Below are positions 14,669 to 24,563 of a stretch of 64,000 bases of DNA, in pieces. Origin of the DNA: Burkholderia humptydooensis. Its GTDB lineage: Bacteria > Pseudomonadota > Gammaproteobacteria > Burkholderiales > Burkholderiaceae. The stretch is taken from contig NZ_CP013380.1 of the NCBI RefSeq assembly GCF_001513745.1, forward strand, positions 2,108,001 through 2,172,000. Direction: 5' to 3'. The position numbers and the translations under genes were made by a program. Positions within the stretch are counted from its first letter, which is position 1. The number at the start of each line of letters is the position of its first letter. The notes beneath the pieces were generated by a model. It searched no databases and had not been told where the DNA came from. It saw nothing but the letters and a program-made list of their open reading frames with translations.

Positions 14669-16249
14669 CTACTTGCGCGCGGCTGCCACGATCCCCCGGG
14701 TATACGCATGCCGAGGCGAATGCAATGTCTGAAGCGTCTCGCCACTCTCTACGATGCGCCCATTTTGCATGACCGCGATTCGATGCGCAGTCGTGCGCAG
14801 CACGTCGATGTCGTGACTGATGAGAACGTAGCTGAGCCCGTGTCGGCGCTGTAGATCGACAAGGAGTGCGAGTATCTGGTGCTGGACCGAGACGTCGAGT
14901 GCGCTGGTCGGCTCGTCGAGCACGAGAATGCGCGAACCGACGGCAAGCGCGCGCGCAATGGCAATTCGCTGCCGCTGTCCACCGGAGAACTCGTGCGGGT
15001 AGCGCGACGCGGCATCCGTCGGCAGGCCAGTTTCGGCGAGTAGTGCGGCGACACGCCCGCGCCGCACATCTGGCGTCAGGCGAGGATGATGCAGCGCCAT
15101 CCCTTCGCCGATGATCTCGCCGACCGTCATGCGCGGCGGCAGCGAGCCGAACGGATCCTGAAACACCATCTGCACGTGTGCCGCGCGTGCCATGCGCGAC
15201 TGCGTGTCTGCGTGGCCGAGCTGGGCAAAGCCGATGGCGCCGCCACGCGGCCGTAGCAGTCCGACGATGGTCGACGCGAGCGTGGACTTTCCGCAGCCCG
15301 ACTCGCCGAGCACGCCGAGCGTTTCTCCCTCGCGAAGATGAAGATCGATTCCGTCGAGTACGTGCGACGTGTCGCTGCGCAACACGCCGCGCCAGCCGCG
15401 CGCCCGCATGCGATAGCCCGCGCGCAGCCCGTTGATTTCCAGCACGCGAGATGCGTCGACAGCGAGCGGTGCGAGCGTGCATTTCGGCGCACTGCCGAAC
15501 AACATCCGTGTGTACGGATGCCGCTGCGTGGCGAAGAGCGTGTCGGTTTCACCGCTTTCGACGATTTCGCCGCTGCGCATCACGGCAACGCGGTGTGCGA
15601 AGCGTCGTACGAGATGCAGGTCGTGCGTGATCAGCAGCACCGCGAGTCCGGACTCCCCTTCCTGCAGATCGATCAGCAGATCGACGATTTGCTGGCGAAT
15701 CGTGGCGTCAAGTGCGGTGGTGGGTTCGTCGGCGATCAACAGGCGCGGCTGGCACGCGAGCGCCATCGCGATCATTGCCCGCTGGCGCTGTCCGCCCGAC
15801 AGTTGATGCGGAAAGCAATCGACCTTGCGCTCGGGTTGTGGAATGCCGGTGCGGCGCAGCAACGCGATGACGCGGGCACGTGCAGCGGCTCCGCGCAGGC
15901 CCGCGTGCAGACGAAGGCTCTCGCCGATCTGGCGACCGATGCTCCACACCGGATTCAGCGCACTCATCGGCTCCTGGAAAACCATGGCGATGTCGCGCCC
16001 GCGCACGGCACGCCATTGCGCGTCGGTATTGCCGAGCAGGTCCTTGCCGTCCAGGCGTACGCGGCCACTGATCGTGGCGCCGTCGGCGAGTCCCAGCATC
16101 GCGAGCGCGGTGAGGCTCTTGCCTGAACCGGATTCACCGACCAGCGCGACCCGTTCGCCCCGCCCGATCGACAGATCGAGGCCATTGACGACTGTGTGGG
16201 CGCCGAAGCGGATGTGCAGCTTTTCAACCGCGAGTATGGAAGTGTTCAT
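14669..16249 (-). CDS. yejF: YejF-type double-domain ABC transporter ATPase
   Basis: 526 residues with two full nucleotide-binding domains. Domain 1 has Walker A GESGSGKS (38-45), signature LSGGQRQR (150-157) and Walker B LLIADEPT (170-177). Domain 2 has Walker A GESGCGKST (315-323), signature FSGGQRQR and Walker B ILVLDEPT. This fused Opp/Dpp-type ATPase drives YejBE. ATG 16249 overlaps the yejE stop (ATGA); the frame extending to 17134 is read-through of the yejE region. It is the last gene of the operon. In E. coli YejABEF imports microcin C and peptides; the ligand here is unknown. Confidence 0.95.
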   Translation of the reverse strand: MNTSILAVEKLHIRFGAHTVVNGLDLSIGRGERVALVGESGSGKSLTALAMLGLADGATISGRVRLDGKDLLGNTDAQWRAVRGRDIAMVFQEPMSALNPVWSIGRQIGESLRLHAGLRGAAARARVIALLRRTGIPQPERKVDCFPHQLSGGQRQRAMIAMALACQPRLLIADEPTTALDATIRQQIVDLLIDLQEGESGLAVLLITHDLHLVRRFAHRVAVMRSGEIVESGETDTLFATQRHPYTRMLFGSAPKCTLAPLAVDASRVLEINGLRAGYRMRARGWRGVLRSDTSHVLDGIDLHLREGETLGVLGESGCGKSTLASTIVGLLRPRGGAIGFAQLGHADTQSRMARAAHVQMVFQDPFGSLPPRMTVGEIIGEGMALHHPRLTPDVRRGRVAALLAETGLPTDAASRYPHEFSGGQRQRIAIARALAVGSRILVLDEPTSALDVSVQHQILALLVDLQRRHGLSYVLISHDIDVLRTTAHRIAVMQNGRIVESGETLQTLHSPRHAYTRGIVAAARK

Positions 16250-17346
16250 GTTCGTGATGATCCGAAGGCGCCCGGCCGGCGAACGGAAAGCGATTCGCGC
16301 ACCGCGTCGCCAATGAAGGTGAGCAGAAGCAGGGTGAGCACGAGCGCGGCAACGGCGGTTGCCGAGATCCACCACGCGTCGAGATGGCTCTTGCCTTCGG
16401 CGAGCAGTTCGCCGAGGCTCGGCGCGGGCGGCGGAACGCCAAGGCCGAGGAAGTCGAGGCTCGTGAGCGCAACGATGGCGGCGCTCATGCGAAACGGCAG
16501 ATACGTGATGATGGGCGTAAGGCTGTTGGGCAGAATGTGCCGCCACATGATCTGCCGATCGGAGAGGCCGAGCGTGCGCGCAGCGCGCACGTAATCGAGC
16601 GAACGCTTCTGCAGGAACTCGCCGCGCACGTAATCGGAAAGCGTGATCCAGCCGAATGCGGCGAGCAGCACGAGGAGGAGCGGCAGGCTCGGCTCGAAGA
16701 TCGACGAGAGGATGATGAGCAGATAGAGGTCGGGCAGCGCATTCCAGATCTCGATGAGACGCTGCCCGACGAGATCGACGCGTCCCGCGTGGTAGCCCTG
16801 CAGCGCGCCCGTCAGCACGCCGATCAGCGCACCCGAGAGCGTCAGCGCGAGGGCGAACAGGATCGAACTGCGAAAGCCATAGAGCACGCGCGCGAATACG
16901 TCGCGGCCGAATGCATCGGTGCCGAGCCAGTTTTCCCTGGAGGGTGGCGCGGGAAACGGTGTCGCCGCATGATAGTTCACGGTGTCGTAGCGATAGTGAT
17001 CGGGCGCATAGAGCGCGAAATTGCCGTCGCGCGCGAGCTGCTGGCGGATGAACGGATCGAGATAGTCGGCTTCCGTCGGCAAGGTGCCGCCGAACCGTGT
17101 ATCGGGGTACGTGAGCACCGTGGGGAACAGCCATTGGCCGTCGTATCTCACGACCAGCGGGCGATCGTTGGCGATGCAGCCCGCAAACAGGCTCGCGACG
17201 AAAAGCACCGCGAATGCGCCGAGGCTGGCAAAGCCGAGCCGGTGCACGCGAAAGCGTTGCCAGAAGCTTGCCGTGCGCCGGATCGATGCGATATCGGCCG
17301 CCGGAAGATGCGGTGCAGGCGGGCGTAGAGGGGTGATGGCTGCCAT
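16246..17346 (-). CDS. yejE: YejE-type ABC permease
   Basis: 366 residues. An N-terminal membrane span (LGFASLGAFAVLFVASLFAG) is followed by a periplasmic loop typical of YejE (WLFPTVLTYPDTRFGGTLPT) and then five spans of the DppC/OppC fold with the coupling EAA-like motif (YVRAARTLGLSDRQIMWRHI). The end is Arg-rich and cytoplasmic. It pairs with YejB in the inner membrane. ATG 17346 lies 15 bases after the yejB stop; the stop overlaps yejF. Confidence 0.95.
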   Translation of the reverse strand: MAAITPLRPPAPHLPAADIASIRRTASFWQRFRVHRLGFASLGAFAVLFVASLFAGCIANDRPLVVRYDGQWLFPTVLTYPDTRFGGTLPTEADYLDPFIRQQLARDGNFALYAPDHYRYDTVNYHAATPFPAPPSRENWLGTDAFGRDVFARVLYGFRSSILFALALTLSGALIGVLTGALQGYHAGRVDLVGQRLIEIWNALPDLYLLIILSSIFEPSLPLLLVLLAAFGWITLSDYVRGEFLQKRSLDYVRAARTLGLSDRQIMWRHILPNSLTPIITYLPFRMSAAIVALTSLDFLGLGVPPPAPSLGELLAEGKSHLDAWWISATAVAALVLTLLLLTFIGDAVRESLSVRRPGAFGSSRT

Positions 17347-17360
17347 GATGGACGAGAGAG

Positions 17361-18410
17361 TCAATGGGCGTTGCCGCCGAAATGGATGCGTGGATCGATC
17401 AACGCATAGGCGATGTCGCCGAAGAGCTTCGCGACGAGGCTCGTCACGGTGAACACGAACAACGAGCCGAGTACGACCGGATAGTCGCGGCCGATAATGG
17501 CGTCGTATGAGAGGCGGCCGACGCCGTCGAGCGAGAACAGCGTTTCTATGAGCAAGCTGCCGCTCACGAACGCTGCGACGAACGCGGCCGGAAAGCCGGT
17601 GGCGAGCGGGATCAGCGCGTTGCGCAGCATATGCCTCCACACCACGCGCTGGCGCGACGCGCCTTTCGCGCGGGCGGTCAGCACATATTGACGCGCGAGC
17701 TCGTCGAGGAACGCGTTGCGCGTGAGTAGCGATACGACCGCGAGATTGCCCGTGACCGCCGCCGTGACGGGCAGGACCAAATGCCACAGCCGGTCCATGA
17801 TGCGCGCACCGAAACCGAGCTGGCCGTAGCCGTCCGACGCGAGGCCGCCGAGGGGAAACACGTGCATGAACAGGTTGCCGCTGAAGAGTATCAACAGCAG
17901 CACGCCGAGCACGAAGCCCGGAATCGCGTAACCCGCGAGCAGCGCGAGGCTCGTCGCCAAATCGAACGGCGTGCCGCGTCTCAGCGCTTTCGCGATGCCG
18001 AGCGGTACCGAGATCAGGTACGTGAGCGCGAGCGCCCCGCCGCCGAGCGTGACCGTGACGGCCAGCTTGCTGACGATCAGGTCCCACACCGATCGATGCT
18101 GGAAGAACGACTGGCCGAGATCGAACCGCGCGTAGCGGCCGAGCATCCGCACATAACGCGTGAGCGGCGGCACGTCGAAGCCGAACTCGTGGCGGATTGC
18201 CGCGACCTGCACAGGATCGACGCCTTCATTGCCGTGATAGCCGTCACCGCCGCTTGTGCTTTCTCCGTGCAGCGACGTTCCCTGAAGGCGCGCCATGACC
18301 TGTTCGACGGGGCCGCCGGGCACGAACTGCATGATGATGAAGGTGAGGGTCAGCACGCCGAGCAGCGTCGGCACCATGAGCAGAAGTCTGCGACCGATGT
18401 ACGCAATCAT
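17361..18410 (-). CDS. yejB: YejB-type ABC permease
   Basis: 349 residues opening MIAYIGRRLLLMVPTLLGVL, the classic DppB/OppB start, with the periplasmic loop of YejB (VEQVMARLQGTS, YHGNEGVDPVQVAAIRHEFG) and about six spans. The coupling motif YVLTARAKGASRQRVVWRHM is followed by LRNALIPL. It forms the membrane channel with YejE. ATG 18410 lies seven bases past the yejA stop. The frame running back to 18689 overlaps yejA and is not the start. Confidence 0.95.
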   Translation of the reverse strand: MIAYIGRRLLLMVPTLLGVLTLTFIIMQFVPGGPVEQVMARLQGTSLHGESTSGGDGYHGNEGVDPVQVAAIRHEFGFDVPPLTRYVRMLGRYARFDLGQSFFQHRSVWDLIVSKLAVTVTLGGGALALTYLISVPLGIAKALRRGTPFDLATSLALLAGYAIPGFVLGVLLLILFSGNLFMHVFPLGGLASDGYGQLGFGARIMDRLWHLVLPVTAAVTGNLAVVSLLTRNAFLDELARQYVLTARAKGASRQRVVWRHMLRNALIPLATGFPAAFVAAFVSGSLLIETLFSLDGVGRLSYDAIIGRDYPVVLGSLFVFTVTSLVAKLFGDIAYALIDPRIHFGGNAH

Positions 18411-18417
18411 GGTTGCC

Positions 18418-20340
18418 TCACTTGCTTCGCAGCGGCGAGCCCGCTTGCGGATGCCACCAGCCGATGACCCAGTCGGCCCCGTCGTACTGTCGAGGCACGC
18501 TCGACGGCGGTGCGATGCGGGCATTCCATGCAATGCGCGCATGCGTGCTATGCCACTCCGGGACCATGACGCGTTCACTGAGCAGGACGCGATCGAGCGC
18601 GCGCGTCGCTGCGACAAGTTCGGTTTCGGATTGCGCGCGCTGGACGGCATCGATGAGCGCGTCGACGGCGGGCGAAGCCACGCCCGCATAGTTTTCCGAG
18701 CCGGGCGTACGCGCTGCCGCGCTGCCGAAGCGGCGCGCGAGTTCCGCGCCCGGGATGCTGGCCGGGCGATAGCCTACTGTAGTCATATCGAAGTCGAAAT
18801 GCTTGAGCCGTTCGTTGATAACGGCCTGGTCCATGATGCGCAGACGCGCGTCGATTCCGAGGAGCCGCAGGTTGCGCACCACGATCATCAGGATGCGCTC
18901 CATCCCGCTGCCGTCGTCGAGCAACTCGACGACGAGCGGTGCGCCGGACGCGTCGCGCAGCACGCCGTCGCGGTACCGCCAGCCCGCGCTCGCGAGCAGG
19001 GCTTCGGCCCTTGCGAGATTGCGGCGCAGGTCGTGGGGGGCAGACGAGTCGGGTTGCGGCGGCAGCGGCCCGAACACGGCGGTCCGCACCTCGGCGCGCA
19101 GCGGCTCGAGCAGCGCCAGCTCGGCCGCGCCGGGTGCGCCCGTGGCCGCGAACTCGCTGTCGTCGAAGTAGCTGCGGGTGCGCGTGTATTGCCCGTAGAA
19201 CATGTTGCGATTGATCCACTCGTAATCGAGCGCGAGCCCGATCGCCTCGCGCACGCGAGCGTCCCGGAACTTCGCACGGCGAAGATTGAAGACGAGGCCC
19301 TGCGCGCTGCTAATGCCGTGTTCGGGAAACTCACGCTTGTAGAGCGTGCGGTTCGTGAAACCCGGGCCGTCGTAGTTGTGTACCCATCGCTCGGCGCTGC
19401 CTTCGAAGAGCGCGTCGATCTCACCCGCGCGGAACGCCTGCAGCGGCACGTACGGATCGCTGTATAGCCGGAAGCGTATCGTCGAGAAATTGAACATGCC
19501 GCGGCGCACCGGCAAATTCGTAGCCCAATAGCGCGGATTACGCCGATAGACGATCTCGCGGTTGCTCGCGCGCGACGCGATCACGTAGGGGCCGCTCGCG
19601 AGTGGCTCGACAGTGGAGAGCTGATCGAAGCGTAGTGTGGCGCGGCCCGGCGAGCGTCCCCAATGGCGCGAAAACACGTAGAGATCGCCTGCCGTGAGCG
19701 CAGCGCGACGATCGGCGCGGCGGAACTCGAAGCGAACGGTGCGCGCGTCGACCACGACGGCGCCGCGGATCAGTGCGTAGCGGCTGCTGTAGACGGGGGA
19801 CGCAGCCGGGTTCGTCAGGCAATCGAACGAGTAGCGCACGTCGTCGGCTGTGACGGGGTCGCCGTTCGAGAAGCGCGCAGCAGGGTCGAGATGAAACGTG
19901 GCCGAGAGACCGTCCGGGGCGAGCGATACGCGGTCGGCAAGCAGAGGGTACTGGATGCCGACTTCATCGAGACTGCGTTGCATCAGCGTCTCGAATGCGA
20001 GATTGAGCAGATCGGGCGCCGCATTGCCGCGCAGCAGGAACGGGTTCAGCGAGTCGTAGGTCGAGACTTCGCTGTAGTTCGCCAGCGTGAGCGTGCCTTC
20101 GCGCGGCGGGGCGGCGTCGGCATAGGCAAAGCGCGTCAGTGTGGCACGGGGCCGTGCGTCGCCGAACTCGGAGAGCGTGGTCTGCCAGCGGGGCGCTGGA
20201 GACGCGGCCGCGGCAGGCGAGAACCTGGCCTGAGCCGAGGCGGCGACGCACAGCGCGACGCACGCCGCGACACGCCATGCCGCGCGGTGCCCAGTGCGAC
20301 GCGGATGGCGCATAAGCGAGCAACGGGGGCGTGTCATCAA
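18418..20340 (-). CDS. yejA: YejA-type periplasmic binding protein (SBP family 5)
   Basis: 640 residues, long for the family as usual for YejA. A basic N-terminus and hydrophobic core (AAWRVAACVALCVAASAQA) make a Sec signal. The family-5 body has LANYSEVSTYDSLNPF, FETLMQRSLDEVG and FSNGDPVTADDVRYSF, the standard Opp/Dpp/Yej motifs. It would capture the ligand released by the receptor and hand it to YejBE. ATG 20340 overlaps the exbD stop by four bases, so energy-coupling and ABC genes are one translational unit. Confidence 0.93.
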   Translation of the reverse strand: MMTRPRCSLMRHPRRTGHRAAWRVAACVALCVAASAQARFSPAAAASPAPRWQTTLSEFGDARPRATLTRFAYADAAPPREGTLTLANYSEVSTYDSLNPFLLRGNAAPDLLNLAFETLMQRSLDEVGIQYPLLADRVSLAPDGLSATFHLDPAARFSNGDPVTADDVRYSFDCLTNPAASPVYSSRYALIRGAVVVDARTVRFEFRRADRRAALTAGDLYVFSRHWGRSPGRATLRFDQLSTVEPLASGPYVIASRASNREIVYRRNPRYWATNLPVRRGMFNFSTIRFRLYSDPYVPLQAFRAGEIDALFEGSAERWVHNYDGPGFTNRTLYKREFPEHGISSAQGLVFNLRRAKFRDARVREAIGLALDYEWINRNMFYGQYTRTRSYFDDSEFAATGAPGAAELALLEPLRAEVRTAVFGPLPPQPDSSAPHDLRRNLARAEALLASAGWRYRDGVLRDASGAPLVVELLDDGSGMERILMIVVRNLRLLGIDARLRIMDQAVINERLKHFDFDMTTVGYRPASIPGAELARRFGSAAARTPGSENYAGVASPAVDALIDAVQRAQSETELVAATRALDRVLLSERVMVPEWHSTHARIAWNARIAPPSSVPRQYDGADWVIGWWHPQAGSPLRSK

Positions 20341-20747
20341 TGCTCCGGTTGCGTCACCAGCGACAGCTTCGCGATGCCCGCGCGCTGGATCGCACCCATC
20401 ACTTTCGCGACGGGACCGTACGGCACGGTTTCGTCAGCCTGCAGCGAGACCGCGAGATCGGCATCCTGCTGCTTGCGCGCTTCGAGTTGGTTCTCCACCT
20501 GCGCAAGCGGCACTGGCTGCTTGTCGAACCATACGGCGCCGGCTGCGTCGACGCTCACCGCGAGCGGCTTCTTCGGATCGACGGAGGCTGTGGCTTCGGT
20601 CTTCGGCAGATTGACGTGTATCGCCTTGTTGAGCAGCGGCGCGGTGACGATGAAGGCGACGAGCAGGACGAGCATCACGTCGACGAGCGGCGTAATGTTG
20701 ATTTCGCTGAGGACGTCGTCGTCCTGGCTGGAAGAAGAGAAGGCCAT
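20337..20747 (-). CDS. exbD: ExbD energy-coupling protein
   Basis: 136 residues: a short cytoplasmic tail, one membrane span with the key proton-path aspartate (NITPLVDVMLVLLVAFIVTA), and a periplasmic domain ending AGIAKLSLVTQPEH. ExbD and ExbB use the proton gradient to energise TonB. Its ATG shares a base with the exbB stop (TAATG). Dedicated to the adjacent receptor by context. Confidence 0.95.
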   Translation of the reverse strand: MAFSSSSQDDDVLSEINITPLVDVMLVLLVAFIVTAPLLNKAIHVNLPKTEATASVDPKKPLAVSVDAAGAVWFDKQPVPLAQVENQLEARKQQDADLAVSLQADETVPYGPVAKVMGAIQRAGIAKLSLVTQPEH

Positions 20748-21493
20748 TATGCTGCGACCTCCTGCGCACGGGCGAACGACGCCGCGCTGCGTTCCGCGCG
20801 CGACGAGGCAGTACCTGCAACGTCCCCACCGTCGCCTGCGAGACGGAAATGATCGCGCTGCGCGAGCGCATAGAGATCGCCTGCGTGGTCGTCGAGGAGC
20901 GCCACCACCACCTTAACGCGGCGCACGAAGATGTTGTAGGCAAGCACCGCGGGCACGGCGACCGCAATGCCGATGCCGGTGGCAACGAGCGCCTCGCCGA
21001 TCGGGCCGGCCACGACGGCGATGCTTGCCGACGCCGCGTGCGAGATCGCGCCGAGGGCATTGATGATGCCGAACACGGTGCCGAACAGGCCGACGAACGG
21101 TGCAACGCTGCCGACCGATGCGAGCCATGCGAGCGCGTGCTCGAGACGTCGGCGTTCGTGGCCGATCTGCCGCGCGAGCTGGCGCTCGAGCGTGTCTTGG
21201 CGGCTCCACAGATCTTCCGGTGTTTCGCCTGCGAATGCATGCGCGTCCGCGAGCGCATCGAGCGCGGCTTGCGTCACCCGCGCCTTGGGGCCTGCTTGCA
21301 GCGGACGCGCAGCGATTTCGCGCAGATTATTCGCGTCGGCGAGCACGGCGCTGGCGCGGTCGTCGGCGCGCGCCGCGCGCACATGCTGGATGGTCTTGAC
21401 GATGATGATCGTCCAAGTGGCGATGGAAAAGAGACCGAGCGCCCACAGCGCGCCCTGCACAATGGTCGTAAGCGGAAGTGAATTCATGTTCAA
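20747..21493 (-). CDS. exbB: ExbB energy-coupling protein
   Basis: 248 residues of the MotA/TolQ/ExbB family. The first span is near the start (VQGALWALGLFSIATWTIII). A cytoplasmic region follows with LERQLARQIGHERRRLEHAL, then the paired spans LASVGSVAPFVGLFGTVFGI and EALVATGIGIAVAVPAVLAY that line the proton channel. It forms the pentameric scaffold around ExbD. It lies 12 bases downstream of tonB. Confidence 0.95.
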   Translation of the reverse strand: MNMNSLPLTTIVQGALWALGLFSIATWTIIIVKTIQHVRAARADDRASAVLADANNLREIAARPLQAGPKARVTQAALDALADAHAFAGETPEDLWSRQDTLERQLARQIGHERRRLEHALAWLASVGSVAPFVGLFGTVFGIINALGAISHAASASIAVVAGPIGEALVATGIGIAVAVPAVLAYNIFVRRVKVVVALLDDHAGDLYALAQRDHFRLAGDGGDVAGTASSRAERSAASFARAQEVAA

Positions 21494-21505
21494 ACTCCTG
21501 ATGAA

Positions 21506-22330
21506 TCAGTCAAGCTGAAAATTCAGAGGGACGTCGACCCAGCCGTCGACGGGTGTCGTCCCGCGCTTGGCGGGCACGAAGCTCCAGCGACGCACGGCGG
21601 CGATTGCGGCGTCGTCGAGCACGCGATGTCCGCTGGAACTGCGCAGCTGGATCGAGTCGGGCGTGCCGTTCGCAAGCACATGCACGTGAAGGATGACCTT
21701 GCCCTGCCAGCCATAGTCCTGTGCGATTGCCGGGTAGGCGGGCGGGGGATTGCGCAGATAGGCGGCATCGCCGTCCGGCAGCGTCGTTTTTTCGGTGGGC
21801 GGCGACGTGGCTGCGCGCGGCGCTGCCGGCGGCGTCGCCACGGGCGAGTCCGCGGCAGCGGGCGAGGGTGCTGCGACCGGGGGCGGCGGCACGTTGGCGA
21901 GCGGCATGGGCGTTGCCGTTGGCACGGGGCGCGGGCGAGGAGGATGCGGGTTGCGCGCCTGCGGCAGCGGTTTCGGCGGCGCGACGGGGGCAGCCTTGGG
22001 CGCCTGCGGCAGCGGCGTGGGCGGCGCCGTCATTTCGAGCGCGATGGGCGGCGTAATGGGCGGCTTGTTCGCCGGTGCCGGCGCATGCAGCCACGTCCAG
22101 ACGAATGCGGCATGCAGCGCCGCCACGCCGAGCGCGCATGCGAGCACGGTGCGCGAAGGAAAGGATGGGGCGTCAATCAGGCCGTGCGCGCAGGGCGAGC
22201 GTCGCCGGTCTTGCGAGCGAAGTTCGTCGAGCGCGTGCGTTTTGCGGCGCGGCATCATGAGCACAAGATACGTCGCCCGGCGGCGCTCGCCCTGCGCCGC
22301 GCCATCCCAGGAAAAGTGCGCGGCGCTCAC
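21506..22330 (-). CDS. tonB: TonB energy transducer
   Basis: Up to 274 residues. A membrane anchor (VLACALGVAALHAAFVWTWL) follows a basic N-terminus. Then comes a long Pro-Ala-rich spacer (residues about 85-175) spanning the periplasm, and the TonB C-terminal domain (YPAIAQDYGWQGKVILHVHV, then DSIQLRSSSGHRVLDDAAIA and RRWSFVPAKRG). ATG 22330 overlaps the receptor stop as ATGA; ATG 22255 would also keep the anchor. TonB contacts the TonB box of the receptor encoded just upstream. Confidence 0.93.
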   Translation of the reverse strand: MSAAHFSWDGAAQGERRRATYLVLMMPRRKTHALDELRSQDRRRSPCAHGLIDAPSFPSRTVLACALGVAALHAAFVWTWLHAPAPANKPPITPPIALEMTAPPTPLPQAPKAAPVAPPKPLPQARNPHPPRPRPVPTATPMPLANVPPPPVAAPSPAAADSPVATPPAAPRAATSPPTEKTTLPDGDAAYLRNPPPAYPAIAQDYGWQGKVILHVHVLANGTPDSIQLRSSSGHRVLDDAAIAAVRRWSFVPAKRGTTPVDGWVDVPLNFQLD

Positions 22331-24501
22331 AGGTCGAACCTCGCGTTGAGCGCCACCGTGCGTGGTTGACCGACGAAGATGTAGTCGGACTGCAGGAAGC
22401 CCCAGTAGTGACGATTGAAGATGTTGTCGACTTCGGCGCGCAGCGTGACGCCGTGCCCGCCAATCGTCGTGCGGTAACTCAGTCCGGCGTTGAAGAGCGT
22501 GTAGTTCGGCAGCACATATTGATTGAGCGCATCGGCCTTCATGTTGCCGAAATAGTGTGCTTCGGCGCTAGCGGTCAGCCCGGGCAGACCCGGAATGCGA
22601 TCGCTGACCTGCAGCACGCCCTGCCAGCGCGGAATGCCTTCGAGGCGCTTGCCGACGAGATCGGCTTCGGTGTCGGTATAGGTTCCTGACAGCCACGACG
22701 CGCTTGCCGAGATGCGGAAACCCGCAGGCAGGTCGACACGGCCGTTCAGTTCGAGGCCCTCGATGCGCTCGGAACCGTTCGACACATAGACGTTTTGCGC
22801 ATTGCCATACTCGGCGCCGCGCTGTATCCGGAACAGCGCCGCCGAAGCGCCCACCTTGCGGCCGTCATATTTCACGCCCACCTCGTACTGCTTGCTCTTG
22901 AGCGGCGACAGCACTTCGTTTGCGTTGGCGTAGGTCACACCGGCCGTTCCGCCGTCCTCGATCGCCTCGACATAGCTTGCGTAGAATAGCAGGTCGTTGC
23001 GCGGGCGGAACATCAGCGCGACCGTGGGCGTAGTGGGCGTGAGCGTATACGTCTTTGCTGCGGCGCCGGGCTTGGTCAGCGAGGTCTGGTGATAGCTCGT
23101 GTAGCGGATGCCGGCGAGGACGGACCAGTACTTCAGGAAGCTTAGCGTATCGCTCGCGAAGACTGATTTTTGCTGCGAACTGAAGTTGTCGAATTGGAGG
23201 CCGTAGTCGTATGTGCCATCCCATGTATGCGTGACGATCGGTTGGTAGAGGTTGTTGGCGCCGATGTCGGTGTAGAGCGACGCGGGCACGGTCTTCTTGC
23301 TGAGCCATTGTTCAGACGCGCCCACCACGATCTGATGATCGACCGGACCGGTCGAGAATTTGCCCTCGAGCGTGGCCTGTACCTGGTCGTAGATCGACGA
23401 ACCGCGCGCACGATTCAGGAATGTATTGAAGTCGCCCTGTTCGTTGAGCAACCCGAGCCATTGCCCGGAGTAGCTGCGCTCGTCCTTGCTGTGGCTATAG
23501 TCGACGCCGGCTTTCCAGTCCGGATTGATCTGCCAGTGCAGGCCAGTCGTCGCGAAATAGACGTTCGAGTTGAACCACGTGTCGTTGTAAGCGGACAGAT
23601 TCGTGCGGCCGCTCGGCGCACGAGGCAAAGCCTTGCTCGCATACGAATCGAGCATGAGATCCTGGATGCCGCCGCTGACCTTGCGCGATTGGTAGATGCC
23701 GTCGAACGTCCAGGTGAGGCCGCTTGCAAGACGCGCGTCGAGCGACAACGATTCGGAATTGCGAAGCACGTGCGATCCGTTATAGGTGTCGCCTTGCTCG
23801 TGCGTGATGTTGAAACGATAGCCGAACATGTGTCCGGGGCCGAAGCGGCCGCCGGTGTCGATGTGCTCGCTGAACACGCTGTCCGAACTGTAGCCGACGT
23901 CCGCGCTGAACGTGAATACATCGGTCGGCTTCTTCGTCACGAAGTTGACGATGCCGCCCGGGGCGCCGAAGCCGTACATGAAGCCGGAAGATCCCTTGAG
24001 CAACTGAATCGACTCAAACGATTCGACCGGCAATTCCACCGTCGTCATGTAGAACGGCAACCCGTTGATCTTGTAGCCGTTGTAGTCGTCGAGGGCAATG
24101 CCACGCACGTTGACCGAGTAGGCGTTGAACGAATAGGTGTCGCCGAGCGACATGACTGCGGCATCCTCCGCGAAGACTTTTCCAAGTGCTTTGACCTGGC
24201 GGTCCTCCAGGTCCTGTTGCTTGACGACACGCGTGGAGAACGGCGTTTCGAGGTCCGAGCGTGTGCCGAGTGCGCCGCTCGAGACTTGCGGTGCCCGCTG
24301 ACGCGCGCCATTCACGGTCACGGTCGGGAGACTGCGAACCTTGTCGGTATCCTGGCGGGCGCCCTTGGTCGCGGGTGTCTGCGTGTCGGGCGTCGACAGG
24401 TTGGGCGAGACGGTGTCGGTCTCGGCGTGCGCAAGCGAGAGCGATCCTGTCCCGAACAACAGTACGGACAATATGTGCAGCTTTAAATTACTGTCTTTCA
24501 T
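22327..24501 (-). CDS. TonB-dependent siderophore-type receptor
   Basis: 724 residues from ATG 24501 (MKDSNLKLH), with a signal peptide ending SLSLAHA. A plug domain follows (TPFSTRVVKQQDLEDRQVKA, then SVNVRGIALDDYNGYKINGL and SFESIQLLKGSSGFMYGFGA with PGGIVNFVTKKP) and a 22-strand barrel ending with the required aromatic-type terminus NARFDL. The plug motifs are those of the siderophore branch. No amphiphilic extra N-terminal signalling domain is present, so regulation is not by FecR-type surface signalling. ATG 24525 is an alternative. The ligand is not readable from sequence. Confidence 0.95.
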   Translation of the reverse strand: MKDSNLKLHILSVLLFGTGSLSLAHAETDTVSPNLSTPDTQTPATKGARQDTDKVRSLPTVTVNGARQRAPQVSSGALGTRSDLETPFSTRVVKQQDLEDRQVKALGKVFAEDAAVMSLGDTYSFNAYSVNVRGIALDDYNGYKINGLPFYMTTVELPVESFESIQLLKGSSGFMYGFGAPGGIVNFVTKKPTDVFTFSADVGYSSDSVFSEHIDTGGRFGPGHMFGYRFNITHEQGDTYNGSHVLRNSESLSLDARLASGLTWTFDGIYQSRKVSGGIQDLMLDSYASKALPRAPSGRTNLSAYNDTWFNSNVYFATTGLHWQINPDWKAGVDYSHSKDERSYSGQWLGLLNEQGDFNTFLNRARGSSIYDQVQATLEGKFSTGPVDHQIVVGASEQWLSKKTVPASLYTDIGANNLYQPIVTHTWDGTYDYGLQFDNFSSQQKSVFASDTLSFLKYWSVLAGIRYTSYHQTSLTKPGAAAKTYTLTPTTPTVALMFRPRNDLLFYASYVEAIEDGGTAGVTYANANEVLSPLKSKQYEVGVKYDGRKVGASAALFRIQRGAEYGNAQNVYVSNGSERIEGLELNGRVDLPAGFRISASASWLSGTYTDTEADLVGKRLEGIPRWQGVLQVSDRIPGLPGLTASAEAHYFGNMKADALNQYVLPNYTLFNAGLSYRTTIGGHGVTLRAEVDNIFNRHYWGFLQSDYIFVGQPRTVALNARFDL

Positions 24502-24563
24502 AATTAGGAATCCGATGTACATCATTTGACGCCGTGCATGAATTGATCGACCGGATCAGGATC